64,000 bases of DNA from Methylocaldum sp035627495 (GTDB taxonomy: Bacteria; Pseudomonadota; Gammaproteobacteria; Methylococcales; Methylococcaceae), in contig NZ_DASPLO010000167.1 in NCBI RefSeq assembly GCF_035627495.1, positions 1 through 64,000 on the forward strand, given 5' to 3'. Below the pieces are notes generated by a model. It worked only from the letters and a program-made list of their open reading frames with translations. It was not told where the DNA came from and did no database searches. Every line of letters begins with the position of its first letter. The stretch's first letter is position 1. Of the stretch, positions 24,037 through 32,436 are shown piece after piece. The translations under genes were made by a program, and so were the position numbers.

Positions 24037-24118
24037 GTAGGGCGCATTAGCTTTAGCGTAATGCGCCGAATGAGCCGCCTCTCCATTGCGGCGGAATACG
24101 GGAGTACCCTATTCCGCC
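24037..24118. repeat. Two adjacent dispersed palindromes
   Basis: The first is GGCGCATTA...TAATGCGCC with a short spacer (24041-24067), a palindrome found dispersed in many proteobacteria. The second is GGCGGAATA/TATTCCGCC with an 11-nt loop (24090-24118). They separate the cassette-like ORFs from the oxidase operon. The rest of the 24119-24254 gap should contain the oxidase promoter; I see no clear -35/-10 pair. Confidence 0.75.
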
Positions 24119-24254
24119 CTCCACAGGCTATCGCGCAGCCATCGGAATCTGTTGTTTTACCGCAAATCGTAACGGATTAAAGCTTGCCTTTGGCAATCAG
24201 GCGGGGCACACTCCGGCTTGTTGACGCACGGCTAATTCTGTCAAGGGGATAGAC

Positions 24255-24410
24255 ATGGATATAAGAAATAATGAAGAAGAACGTTTTGATCCCTCGAAAT
24301 TCACGCCGATCGGTACCTGGACGCTGCTCTGCCTGATCGTCACCGGAATGGTGATCGCCTGGCTCTTCCTTTACTTCGGCGTATTCCTGCCGCGCGGCGG
24401 CGTCCAGTGA
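24255..24410 (+). CDS. Small single-helix cytochrome oxidase subunit (IIa-like)
   Basis: 51 residues: a charged N-terminus (MDIRNNEEERFDPSKFTPIG) followed by one transmembrane helix (about 21-45, TWTLLCLIVTGMVIAWLFLY) and a short PRGGVQ tail. This is the size and topology of the extra small subunit (IIa) of ba3-type oxidases, which lies just upstream of subunit II in such operons. Here it ends 8 nt before the subunit II ATG, with GAGGTAAG between as the ribosome binding site. It is below the length at which automatic ORF finders usually report. Confidence 0.85.
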   Translation: MDIRNNEEERFDPSKFTPIGTWTLLCLIVTGMVIAWLFLYFGVFLPRGGVQ

Positions 24411-24418
24411 GGTAAGCC

Positions 24419-24940
24419 ATGCACATCCATCCGCTCGAAAAAAAATGGATCTATGTGGTTCTAGCGGTCATCGGCATCTTGCTGGCCGCGATTTTCTATA
24501 CCGCCATCGCACGGAATATCCACCCGCCCGGCCACATCGAAACCATCGATTCCGCCAGCCTTCATCTCAGCGAGGAGTTCGCCGAGGATAAACTGGGCGT
24601 TTGGACCCAGCCGGACGGAACCATCAAAGTGATCCTGGTCGCCGCCCGCTACGGGTTTTACCCTCGCCAGATTCAGATTCCCGCCGGAACCCAGGTCACC
24701 TTTCGCATCGCCAGCGCCGACGTGCTGCACGGCATTCATATCCCCATGACCAATATGGCCACCATGGTCGTGCCGGGTTATGTTTCGCAGGTCACCACGA
24801 CATTTCCGAAGCCCGGCGAGTATCCCATGCTCTGCAACGAATACTGCGGGCTCGGACACGATCACATGTGGAGCAAGGTGACGGTGGTGGCCAAGGAGAA
24901 CTGGCCCACCGCCTCCAACGTGCAACCAGTCGGGAGATAA
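24419..24940 (+). CDS. Cytochrome c oxidase subunit II, B-type (ba3-like)
   Basis: 173 residues with one N-terminal transmembrane helix (about 11-30) and a periplasmic cupredoxin domain. CuA ligands are present: His104 in DVLHGIHIP, and Cys139, Cys143, His147 and Met150 in the CNEYCGLGHDHM motif. The single helix and short length match B-type rather than A-type subunit II, which has two helices. It accepts electrons from a c-type cytochrome, probably the one encoded two genes downstream. It overlaps nothing and is 3 nt from subunit I. Confidence 0.93.
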   Translation: MHIHPLEKKWIYVVLAVIGILLAAIFYTAIARNIHPPGHIETIDSASLHLSEEFAEDKLGVWTQPDGTIKVILVAARYGFYPRQIQIPAGTQVTFRIASADVLHGIHIPMTNMATMVVPGYVSQVTTTFPKPGEYPMLCNEYCGLGHDHMWSKVTVVAKENWPTASNVQPVGR

Positions 24941-24943
24941 GCT

Positions 24944-26572
24944 ATGGCGGATATCGAAGTCAGAAAACTCGCCCTGAGCCATTTTTGGGTGGCTTTCGGC
25001 GCCTTCGGTTTGGCAGCGGTTTTTGGGTTCTACCAGGTGCTGGAGCGCAGCGAGCTGATCCCGGCGATTCAGTCGCCCGGCGTGTACTTCGCTTCCGTCA
25101 GCACTCATGGCGTGTTGATGGCTTATGTGTTGACGACCTTTTTCATCATGGGGTTCGGCTATGTCACGGCCGTGTCTAGCCTGAAAACGCCGTTATGGAA
25201 CCCGAAATGGGCCTGGATCGGCTTTTGGACAAGCACGGTCGGGACGGGATTGGCTGCGATCCCGTTGCTGCTTGGCCGGGCGTCCGTGCTTTACACCTTT
25301 TATCCGCCGGTACAGGCCCATCCGCTGTTTTACATCGGTGCGACACTGCTGGTGGTGGGCTCTTGGTTCTGGTGCGTGATCATGATCGTCATGCACGGGC
25401 AGTGGAAAAAAGCCCATCCGGGCGAGCCGGTCCCCTTGCCGATGTTCGCCACCACCGCCAATGCGATTCTGTGGCTTTGGACCAGCGCGGGCGTGGCGGC
25501 GGAGGTTTTGTTCCAACTCGTTCCCTGGGCTTTGGGACTCAAACAGACCGTGGATGTGGGGCTCGCCAGAACGCTCTTCGCCTGGACCCTCCACCCGATC
25601 GTTTATTTCTGGCTCATTCCGGCCTACATCGCCCTTTACAGCTTCGTCCCCAAGGCGGCGGGCGGCAAGCTGTTCAGCCATGAGTTGGGTCGTATCGCCT
25701 TCGTCATGCTGTTGGTGATGAGCCTGCCGATCGGTTTTCACCATCTCTACATGGACCCCGAACAGGGGGCCGGTTTCAAGCTGGCTCACGGCGTGCTCAC
25801 CTTTCTGGTGGCCGTGCCGACTCTGCTTACCGCCTTCACGGTGACCGCCTCGGTGGAAATGGGCGGCCGCGCCAAGGGCGGTACGGGTTTGTTCGGCTGG
25901 ATCGGGACGCTGCCTTGGCGTAATCCTATGATGCTGGCTGGAATTCTGGCGGCTTCGATGCTGGTCCTGGGCGGTTTCGGCGGCCTCGTCAACGCCAGTT
26001 ATGCACTGAACGCCATGGTCCACAATACGGCTTGGGTGGCCGGTCATTTCCATCTCATTTTTGGCGGGACCACCATCATCATGTACATGGCCATTGCTTA
26101 TTACCTTTGGCCGTCTGTGACCGGCAAGCCGCTCTATTCATCCAAGATGGTTCTCGTACAACTGTGGTCGTGGTTTTGGGGGTTCGTCATTCTGACGACT
26201 GCCTGGCATATCCTCGGGTTGCTCGGACAGCCGCGCCGCATTTCGACCGTGACCTACAACAGCCCTCTCACATTTGCCTGGGATCCCTATGTGCTGACCA
26301 TGGTCGTCGGGGGGACGGTGCTCACGGCTTCGGCCGCGCTGTTCGTCTACATCCTCGCGAAATCGCATCGTCAGAAAGAAACCGGACCCGTGCAGGCTTA
26401 TGAGATCGAGTACGTCGAAGACCTGGAACCGGTGACCCGGGTGCATCCGCTGTTGAACGGCTTCAGCGTGTGGAATATCGTGATAGCAGCGCTCATGCTG
26501 GCGAATTTCGGCTATCCCATCGCCCAATTTTTCCTTATTAAAACCTTCGGCTCGGTCGCGTGGGGTTACTAA
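24944..26572 (+). CDS. Cytochrome c oxidase subunit I, B-type haem-copper oxidase
   Basis: 542 residues, about 13 transmembrane helices. The low-spin haem ligand lies in FASVSTHGVLMAY; HPIVYFWLIPAY holds the CuB histidine and the tyrosine of the cross-linked pair, FHHLYMDPEQG the two other CuB histidines, and VHNTAWVAGHFHLIFGG the haem a3 and second low-spin ligands. These are the patterns of the ba3/B family, which lack the D-channel motif of A-type enzymes. It reduces O2 to water with proton pumping, usually at high oxygen affinity. It sits between subunit II (3 nt) and a di-haem cytochrome (1 nt), one operon. Confidence 0.95.
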   Translation: MADIEVRKLALSHFWVAFGAFGLAAVFGFYQVLERSELIPAIQSPGVYFASVSTHGVLMAYVLTTFFIMGFGYVTAVSSLKTPLWNPKWAWIGFWTSTVGTGLAAIPLLLGRASVLYTFYPPVQAHPLFYIGATLLVVGSWFWCVIMIVMHGQWKKAHPGEPVPLPMFATTANAILWLWTSAGVAAEVLFQLVPWALGLKQTVDVGLARTLFAWTLHPIVYFWLIPAYIALYSFVPKAAGGKLFSHELGRIAFVMLLVMSLPIGFHHLYMDPEQGAGFKLAHGVLTFLVAVPTLLTAFTVTASVEMGGRAKGGTGLFGWIGTLPWRNPMMLAGILAASMLVLGGFGGLVNASYALNAMVHNTAWVAGHFHLIFGGTTIIMYMAIAYYLWPSVTGKPLYSSKMVLVQLWSWFWGFVILTTAWHILGLLGQPRRISTVTYNSPLTFAWDPYVLTMVVGGTVLTASAALFVYILAKSHRQKETGPVQAYEIEYVEDLEPVTRVHPLLNGFSVWNIVIAALMLANFGYPIAQFFLIKTFGSVAWGY

Positions 26573-26573
26573 G

Positions 26574-27230
26574 ATGAAAAAGTCCTATCTGCTCGGATGG
26601 ATGTTGCTCGCGGCGGTTAGCGGTCAAGTTGTGGCGGAGCCTTCAACGCACGTGGCGTGGACGCCGGAAACCCTGAAGTTCGTTAAGAACGGCAATGCCG
26701 AGAAGGGTAAGGAAATCGCCCAAGCCTGCGAAGCCTGTCATGCCGCCACGCCTGAAAATGCCGAAAGCGAATACCCTTATCTTCAAGGGCAATCGGCGAC
26801 CTATCTCTACAAGCAACTTCATGATTACAAGGACGGCAGCCGCTCGAACGAGATCATGGTGGGCATATCCGCCGGCTTGTCGGATCAGGACATGGCGGAC
26901 GTCTCGGCGTGGTACAGCCGCCAGCCCGCGGCCCCTGCACAGAAGATGGGCGAGGTTCCGGACGCCATCCGCGAACTCGTCAGCCAGGGCGACGGAAGGC
27001 GGATCGTCGCACCCTGCGCCTCCTGCCACGGTTCCGCCGGACAAGGCCAAACCATGGACACGCCGGTTCTCGCCGGTGACAAAACCAGCTATCTCGAACA
27101 AACGATGTTGGCATACAAATCCGGCGCGCGGCACAACGATATCTACCAGCGCATGCGCCTGATCGTGCAGCAGCTCAGCGACGAGGAGATCAGACAGCTC
27201 GCGCGGTATTACGCCGGTTTGGAACGCTGA
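26574..27230 (+). CDS. Di-haem cytochrome c4-like protein, oxidase electron donor
   Basis: 218 residues with a cleavable signal peptide (about 1-21, ending VVAEP). Two class I haem sites, CEACH at about 52-56 and CASCH at about 148-152, fall in two similar halves with distal methionine candidates (MVGIS, MRLIV), the architecture of cytochrome c4. Located 1 nt after oxidase subunit I, it most likely carries electrons to CuA of that oxidase. No other cytochrome assembly gene is nearby; the operon ends at a large inverted repeat that also faces the convergent peroxidase gene. Confidence 0.92.
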   Translation: MKKSYLLGWMLLAAVSGQVVAEPSTHVAWTPETLKFVKNGNAEKGKEIAQACEACHAATPENAESEYPYLQGQSATYLYKQLHDYKDGSRSNEIMVGISAGLSDQDMADVSAWYSRQPAAPAQKMGEVPDAIRELVSQGDGRRIVAPCASCHGSAGQGQTMDTPVLAGDKTSYLEQTMLAYKSGARHNDIYQRMRLIVQQLSDEEIRQLARYYAGLER

Positions 27231-27251
27231 TTTACCTATTGTCCGTGTAGT

Positions 27252-27347
27252 TGTAGGCCGGAATAAGCGAAGCGTTTCCGGCAAAATGAGCGCCGGGAAC
27301 GGCTCGCTCCTTCGACTCCGCTCAGGACAGGCTTATCCCGGCCTACA
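27252..27347. repeat. Large inverted repeat between convergent cytochrome genes
   Basis: TGTAGGCCGGAATAAGC (27252-27268) pairs with 27331-27347 with a single mismatch; the 62-nt interior is GC rich. Being located between two convergent stop codons, it probably serves as a two-way 3'-end element. It resembles dispersed GTAGGCCGG repeats of other Gammaproteobacteria. Confidence 0.75.
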
Positions 27348-27350
27348 CCG

Positions 27351-28424
27351 CTAATGCTTTACCGTTCCTTCAGGCTTCACCGTGCCCTCCGGGGTAATTT
27401 CCACGATCGGCAGGGGCGTGTCTTTCGTGTGAGGCGGCAGGCTGGTCAATTCGATTTTGGGTTGATCGCCGGTCAAGGTTCTCAAAAAGGTGACGACCGA
27501 GTCGATTTCCGGATCGGTCAGCTTGGCGCCCAATTGGGCCGTGCCCATGATGGCTACGGCCTGCCTCAGATCCCACACCTGGCCGGAGTGGAAATAGGGC
27601 GGGGTTAACACGATATTCCGCAGGGAGGGCACTTTGAAGACGTACTCGTCGCTCGCGGTATTGGTGACGGTGAAGCGTCCTTTGTCCTTCAGCGGCAGGA
27701 TCTCCGCGCCGGGCTTTTCCACGACACCGAAGGGAAAATAGCCGTTGCCGCCCATGTTGATCCCGTTATGGCAATTCGAGCAGCCCTTGTTCGTGAAAAC
27801 TGCCAAGCCTTGCTTCTCCGCCTCGTTAAGCGCTTTGTCGTCGCCTTTGAGATAGCGGTCGAACGGCGAATTCGGGGTGATCAGGGTCGCTTCAAAAGCT
27901 TCGATAGCTTTCGCCAAATTATCGAAACTCACTGGATTGGGCTCGTTCGGGAAGGCTTTCTTGAAGCGGTCGACATACCCGGGAATGGTGGTTAGGGTTT
28001 TTTCGAGCCGTTCGGGGGTGTTGTTCATTTCCACGCTCGCCTGCAAGGGACCCTTGGCCTGCGTCTGAAGGTCTGCGGCCCGACCGTCCCAGAACTGGGC
28101 GACATTGAACACGGAATTCAGCACAGTGGGTGCGTTGCGGGGGCCTTTCTGCCATCCGTGGCCGATCGAGGTCTGCTCTAGATCGACGCCGCCCAACGCG
28201 AGGTTGTGGCAGCTATTGCAGCTGATCATCCAACTCCTCGAAAGGCGCGGATCGAAGTAAAGCATCTTGCCCAACTCGACCCTCTCCGGCGTAACGGCGG
28301 TGTTTCGGATGGGCGGCGGTTCGGTGGGAATAGGTTTGAACAGGGCCTGCGCCTTTTGCATGAGTTCGTCGGCTGCCCCTGCGGTTCCTGCCACTAGCAG
28401 TAGGCACAACAGTAGTTTTTTCAC
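27351..28424 (-). CDS. Di-haem cytochrome c peroxidase (CcpA/MauG family)
   Basis: 357 residues from the GTG at 28424, chosen because AAGGAGA lies 7 nt upstream and because it gives a clean signal peptide (VKKLLLCLLLVAGTAGAADE); the longer frame from 28478 does not. Two haem sites, CNSCH at about 69-73 and CSNCH at about 215-219, and the sequence LGKMLYFDPRLS are the family hallmarks. It would reduce periplasmic hydrogen peroxide with electrons from cytochrome c. The C-terminal 25 residues repeat EGTVKPEGTVKH, an unusual tail. It is convergent with the oxidase operon, whose cytochrome could serve as donor. Confidence 0.9.
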   Translation of the reverse strand: MKKLLLCLLLVAGTAGAADELMQKAQALFKPIPTEPPPIRNTAVTPERVELGKMLYFDPRLSRSWMISCNSCHNLALGGVDLEQTSIGHGWQKGPRNAPTVLNSVFNVAQFWDGRAADLQTQAKGPLQASVEMNNTPERLEKTLTTIPGYVDRFKKAFPNEPNPVSFDNLAKAIEAFEATLITPNSPFDRYLKGDDKALNEAEKQGLAVFTNKGCSNCHNGINMGGNGYFPFGVVEKPGAEILPLKDKGRFTVTNTASDEYVFKVPSLRNIVLTPPYFHSGQVWDLRQAVAIMGTAQLGAKLTDPEIDSVVTFLRTLTGDQPKIELTSLPPHTKDTPLPIVEITPEGTVKPEGTVKH

Positions 28425-28552
28425 TTTTGCTCTCCTTACGAAAACCGAATATCGGAAGAACAAGCCCCGGAGGGCCATTATCGAGTTGCGTTTCGGTAGC
28501 TCAAATGCGATTTCTCAATTGCGGCTTGCCCGACCGGGCAGACTCGTTCAGC

Positions 28553-30004
28553 TCAGGCTGCAGAAATCTCGTTCGCTTCGGGTGGTGCTTTCGTGCCTTC
28601 CAGGCCTTCAAGGACCAGATTTCGCCAGACGGCGCGTTGCGGCATCAGCGGTGGCACCGCCGGATATTCAGGTCCCGGCGTGGGCCGGGCGACCAGTTCG
28701 GCGGGATCGCGCGTGACGACACCTCCTTTGCGGAAAAAGAGATTGTAGATCGTCCAATAGAAGCGGCTGCGTGCGTCCGAGTACGGAAAGCGCTGCATCA
28801 TCGAAGGCACGGTGTAAAAGCCGTCGTAGGTTTTGAGATAGCCCTCGTAAAGTTCTTGGGGAGTGAGTCCGGTCGGCCGGTAGACGATATGCGATTGGTC
28901 GTACTTGTCCCAATCGTGAGAGACGATTCGGCCTTCGCGCATCATCTGGAACCAAGTGATGGTGCCGGGATAAGGTGTGAGGAGCGAATAACCGCACATG
29001 TCGAAGCCGGAATCGATGTTGAAACGAAGGGTTTCATCGAAGACCGAAGGTTCGTCGCCGTCGAAACCAAGCATGAAGAGTCCGAGAACCATGATTCCGT
29101 ATTTGTGGAGCTTCTCCACCAGCGCCCGATAATCGTCCGGATTGTTTTGGCATTTGTGCACGTTGCGGAGCGTCTGCCGCGAGACGGATTCGAAGCCGAT
29201 CGAAAGCATGAAGCAGCCGCTCTCCGCCGCCAGTTCCAACAATCGTTCATCGTGCGCATCGCGGCTGTTCACGGCGGCCTGCCATTTGAGCCCGCGTCCT
29301 TTGAACGCCTTCATCACTTCCATGGCCCGCTTCGGAGTGCCGAAGAAATCGGCGTCGTTGAGCAGGATAACCTTCTCCTCGCTTTCCTCGATTTCGGCGA
29401 TGAGATCTTCGATGGGCCGGTAGCGGAAGCGAAGCCCGTACATGGTGGGTTCGGCGCAGAACATACAGGCATGATGGCAGCCGCGTGAGGTTTGAATGAA
29501 CCCCTTGTTGATGTAGCGATTGCTTTTCAGGAGGTCTTGGCGCGGGCGGGGAAGTCCTTCCATCGAGTGCAGACGGTCCGCCTTGTAGATGCCTTTCAGC
29601 CGTCCCCGCTTGAGATCGTCGAGCACCTTGGCCATAACCAGTTCGGCTTCGCCGACCACCACTGCATCGGCATGCTGCAAGGCCTCGTGGGGCATATAGC
29701 TCGCGTGCACCCCTCCCATGATCACCGGTACGCCGCGGCGCCGAAACGTATCGGCGATTTCGTAACCGCGTTTGACGTACGACGTCATCGCCGAAATCCC
29801 GACCATATCGATCTTCAGATCGAAATCGATCGGCTCGATGTTTTCGTCGGTCAGGACGATATCGTACTCGTCCTCGGGGATGAGCGCCGCAACGGTCAAT
29901 AGCCCCGCGACCGGGGAGTACAGTGCGCGGCCGAAGAGCATCGGCCGGGTGGCGAATGTGTCCGCCCTGGGGTTGATGAGATGGATGCGGCGCGTAGCGG
30001 GCAT
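28553..30004 (-). CDS. B12-binding domain radical SAM protein of unknown substrate
   Basis: 483 residues. The N-terminal cobalamin-binding Rossmann domain shows LTDENIEPIDFDLKIDMVGI and VPVIMGGVHASYMP. The radical SAM domain has the CxxxCxxC cluster in GCHHACMFCAEP (about residues 194-205) and later GFESVSRQTL. The C-terminal third is family-specific and ends in a P/A-rich tail. Related proteins (BchE-like) catalyse methylations or ring rearrangements with cobalamin; members in methanotrophs and hopanoid producers act on lipids, but I see nothing that fixes the substrate. It stands alone between the peroxidase and a GGDEF-EAL gene. Confidence 0.85.
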   Translation of the reverse strand: MPATRRIHLINPRADTFATRPMLFGRALYSPVAGLLTVAALIPEDEYDIVLTDENIEPIDFDLKIDMVGISAMTSYVKRGYEIADTFRRRGVPVIMGGVHASYMPHEALQHADAVVVGEAELVMAKVLDDLKRGRLKGIYKADRLHSMEGLPRPRQDLLKSNRYINKGFIQTSRGCHHACMFCAEPTMYGLRFRYRPIEDLIAEIEESEEKVILLNDADFFGTPKRAMEVMKAFKGRGLKWQAAVNSRDAHDERLLELAAESGCFMLSIGFESVSRQTLRNVHKCQNNPDDYRALVEKLHKYGIMVLGLFMLGFDGDEPSVFDETLRFNIDSGFDMCGYSLLTPYPGTITWFQMMREGRIVSHDWDKYDQSHIVYRPTGLTPQELYEGYLKTYDGFYTVPSMMQRFPYSDARSRFYWTIYNLFFRKGGVVTRDPAELVARPTPGPEYPAVPPLMPQRAVWRNLVLEGLEGTKAPPEANEISAA

Positions 30005-30127
30005 TATGCAACCTCCGTGTCCATAGGGATCAAGGCTTCCTGCTTATTTCCTATTCGATTTTGACGGCTTGTCGAGGTGATTGCAAAACTTTACGCCGCC
30101 GGGAGCTCGTGCGGCGGGATGGTCCGG

Positions 30128-32329
30128 CTACACGATCCGGGTGTGGCGTATGCCGTACGACTCCGATTGCCGGCTGATAAACGCCTCGAACTCGTCGGCG
30201 TCGATAGGCTCCTTGAGATGATATCCCTGGCCGAACCCACAATCGATGCGCTGTAAAAACTCCAATTGGTCGGCCGTTTCGATGCCTTCGGCTACCGCGT
30301 CCAAATTGAGGTGCTGGGCTAAGTTGACGATGGCCTCCACGATGGCCGCATCTTGCTGGTTGTACCCGATGCTGCGGATAAAGCAGCGGTCGATTTTCAG
30401 TTCGTCGAGCGGCAGCTGTTTGAGATAAGCCAGCGAGGAGTATCCGGTCCCGAAATCGTCCAGGGACAAGCGCACACCCGCCTCCTTCAGTGCGCGCATT
30501 CTTTTTAGTGTGCTTTTGACATCTTCCATTACGGCGCTCTCGGTCAGCTCAAACGTGATCAGGCAGGGATCGACTCCCCGTCGGGTCAGCGTCTGCAAGA
30601 TGGTGTCTACGAGGTGCGGATCGCGGAACTGCACCGGGCTAAGATTGACCGACACGGTGCGGATGTCGGTGAGCAAGCCTTTTTGCTCCCAGTGACGCAG
30701 GTACATGGCCACTTGCCCGATGACCCATTCGCCGATGGGCAATATCAGGCCGGATGCTTCAGCGAGGGAAATGAGATCCGATGGGCCGACCACCCCCCGT
30801 TCCGGGTGCAGCCAGCGCATCAGTACTTCCGCGCCCGAGGGGCGGCCGGTTTGGAGGTCGAATTGCGGTTGGAAATAGAGGCGCAGTTCCAACCGATCGA
30901 TCGCGCTGCGGAGTTCTTCTTCGAGAGCAAGCCTCCGCTGAGCGCTTTTGTGCATTTGTGGGTCGTAGAACCGGAGGGCGTTTCGGCCCTCGTGCTTCGA
31001 CCGGTACATCGCCATATCCGCATGCTTGAGCAAATCTTCGCCCGTTCCGGTCGCCTCGGGAAAAAGGACGATGCCTATGCTCGGCGTCACGTGGTAAGAA
31101 TGACCTCCGAGCCGATAGGGTTCCCCCAGTGACGCGAGCACCTTCTCCGCTATTTTCCAGCACTTGTCGCGGGCGTTCTCCGGCTTGTCCGCCACCTCGG
31201 AAAGCAGTATCACGAACTCGTCGCCGCCGTACCGCGCTACGGTGTCCTCGCTGCGAATCTGCGAGGCTAGACGATTGGCCGCCTGCTGCAACAGCGCGTC
31301 TCCCGCCGAATAGCCCAGCGAGTCGTTGATGTTTTTGAAGTTGTCGAGATCCAGGAAAAGCAGCGCCCCGTACCAGCCGTGCCTTTTCGAGGCCGCCAAT
31401 GCTTGATCGATCCGCGCCTGGAGAGAGCGGCGGTTCTCCAGCCCGGTGAGCTCGTCGAAGAATGCCAATCGCTCGACCTTCGCTTCCGCCGCCGTGCGGG
31501 TTTCGATCTCGTTCTCCACCCGTCGGTAAGTGGAAGACATGCTGATCATGAGACCGGTGAGCACGCAAATGTAGCTGGCCTTTTTGAGCAGATGGGCCAG
31601 GTCGAATTCAAGATCGAACAGTTGGCTCGAAGACGACATGAAGACGGCTTGGGATACGAAACTCACGATCAGCGACAGCACCATCCAGTGCTCGGAACTG
31701 TCGCTCTTCCATTCTCCTTTTTTCAAATAGCCGACCAGAGCGAACAGGAAAAGCAGGGCGGGAACGAGTTCCTGGGGACGGTGAAACGGATTAGGCAACG
31801 AAGCTTGGTAATGGGCGGGCGGAAGCGGCACGAAGGCGAAAAAAAGAAAGCTCAGCAGGGCGGCCGTGGCAGTCGTCAAATAAACGGATCGCTCATCCAA
31901 TCGGCCGGCTTCGCCGAGCTTCGCTTCCCGGCGCCAAGCCCACCAGCTCAACAGCATGGCGGAGGCTAGAAAGAAACGCGAGGCCATCCAGCTCCACGGG
32001 ATCAGTGACGCCAATTCCGAAGGTAATCGCTGGCTCAGCCATTCGGAAGTCACCAGCGCATGGTAGCCGTCGAGGAGGCCGGTACCCAGGAAACCGGTGC
32101 CGATGACGAGAAAGGTATTGCTTTTGCGGCTGTAGTAACGGACCAGCGCCAGGGCCCCGATTATCAACGCCAGCAGTGTCGCAACCGCTTCCATGACCGT
32201 GTGCAGATGCGCCGAGCCGGTCCAGGGGTGGCCGCGAAGAGCCAGGTAGCCGGCCGCGAGGAGCAAGGCCAGCAGCCCATAGCTCAGCAAGCGGCGCCTG
32301 ACCGACATATCGGAAGGGATATTATTCAA
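30128..32329 (-). CDS. Membrane GGDEF-EAL cyclic di-GMP protein with MASE-type sensor
   Basis: 733 residues. Residues about 1-265 form seven to eight membrane helices of a MASE3-like sensor. The GGDEF domain has VARYGGDEFVILL with the inhibitory RSED five residues earlier. The EAL domain has EVL in place of EAL (GAEVLMRWLHPE), a common active variant, with LTESAVMED and DDFGTGYSSLAYLKQLP intact. Both synthase and phosphodiesterase activities look possible. Monocistronic; the ligand of the membrane sensor is unknown. Confidence 0.92.
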   Translation of the reverse strand: MNNIPSDMSVRRRLLSYGLLALLLAAGYLALRGHPWTGSAHLHTVMEAVATLLALIIGALALVRYYSRKSNTFLVIGTGFLGTGLLDGYHALVTSEWLSQRLPSELASLIPWSWMASRFFLASAMLLSWWAWRREAKLGEAGRLDERSVYLTTATAALLSFLFFAFVPLPPAHYQASLPNPFHRPQELVPALLFLFALVGYLKKGEWKSDSSEHWMVLSLIVSFVSQAVFMSSSSQLFDLEFDLAHLLKKASYICVLTGLMISMSSTYRRVENEIETRTAAEAKVERLAFFDELTGLENRRSLQARIDQALAASKRHGWYGALLFLDLDNFKNINDSLGYSAGDALLQQAANRLASQIRSEDTVARYGGDEFVILLSEVADKPENARDKCWKIAEKVLASLGEPYRLGGHSYHVTPSIGIVLFPEATGTGEDLLKHADMAMYRSKHEGRNALRFYDPQMHKSAQRRLALEEELRSAIDRLELRLYFQPQFDLQTGRPSGAEVLMRWLHPERGVVGPSDLISLAEASGLILPIGEWVIGQVAMYLRHWEQKGLLTDIRTVSVNLSPVQFRDPHLVDTILQTLTRRGVDPCLITFELTESAVMEDVKSTLKRMRALKEAGVRLSLDDFGTGYSSLAYLKQLPLDELKIDRCFIRSIGYNQQDAAIVEAIVNLAQHLNLDAVAEGIETADQLEFLQRIDCGFGQGYHLKEPIDADEFEAFISRQSESYGIRHTRIV

Positions 32330-32436
32330 GGCGAGGGAAGATCTTAAAGTGATCTAAGAATTTTAGTCAGAAATCGCCGACGTGCCTGTCGGCCGGCACG
32401 GCATGGCGCCATAAGGAGCGGAAAAGCCGTTTCCTC

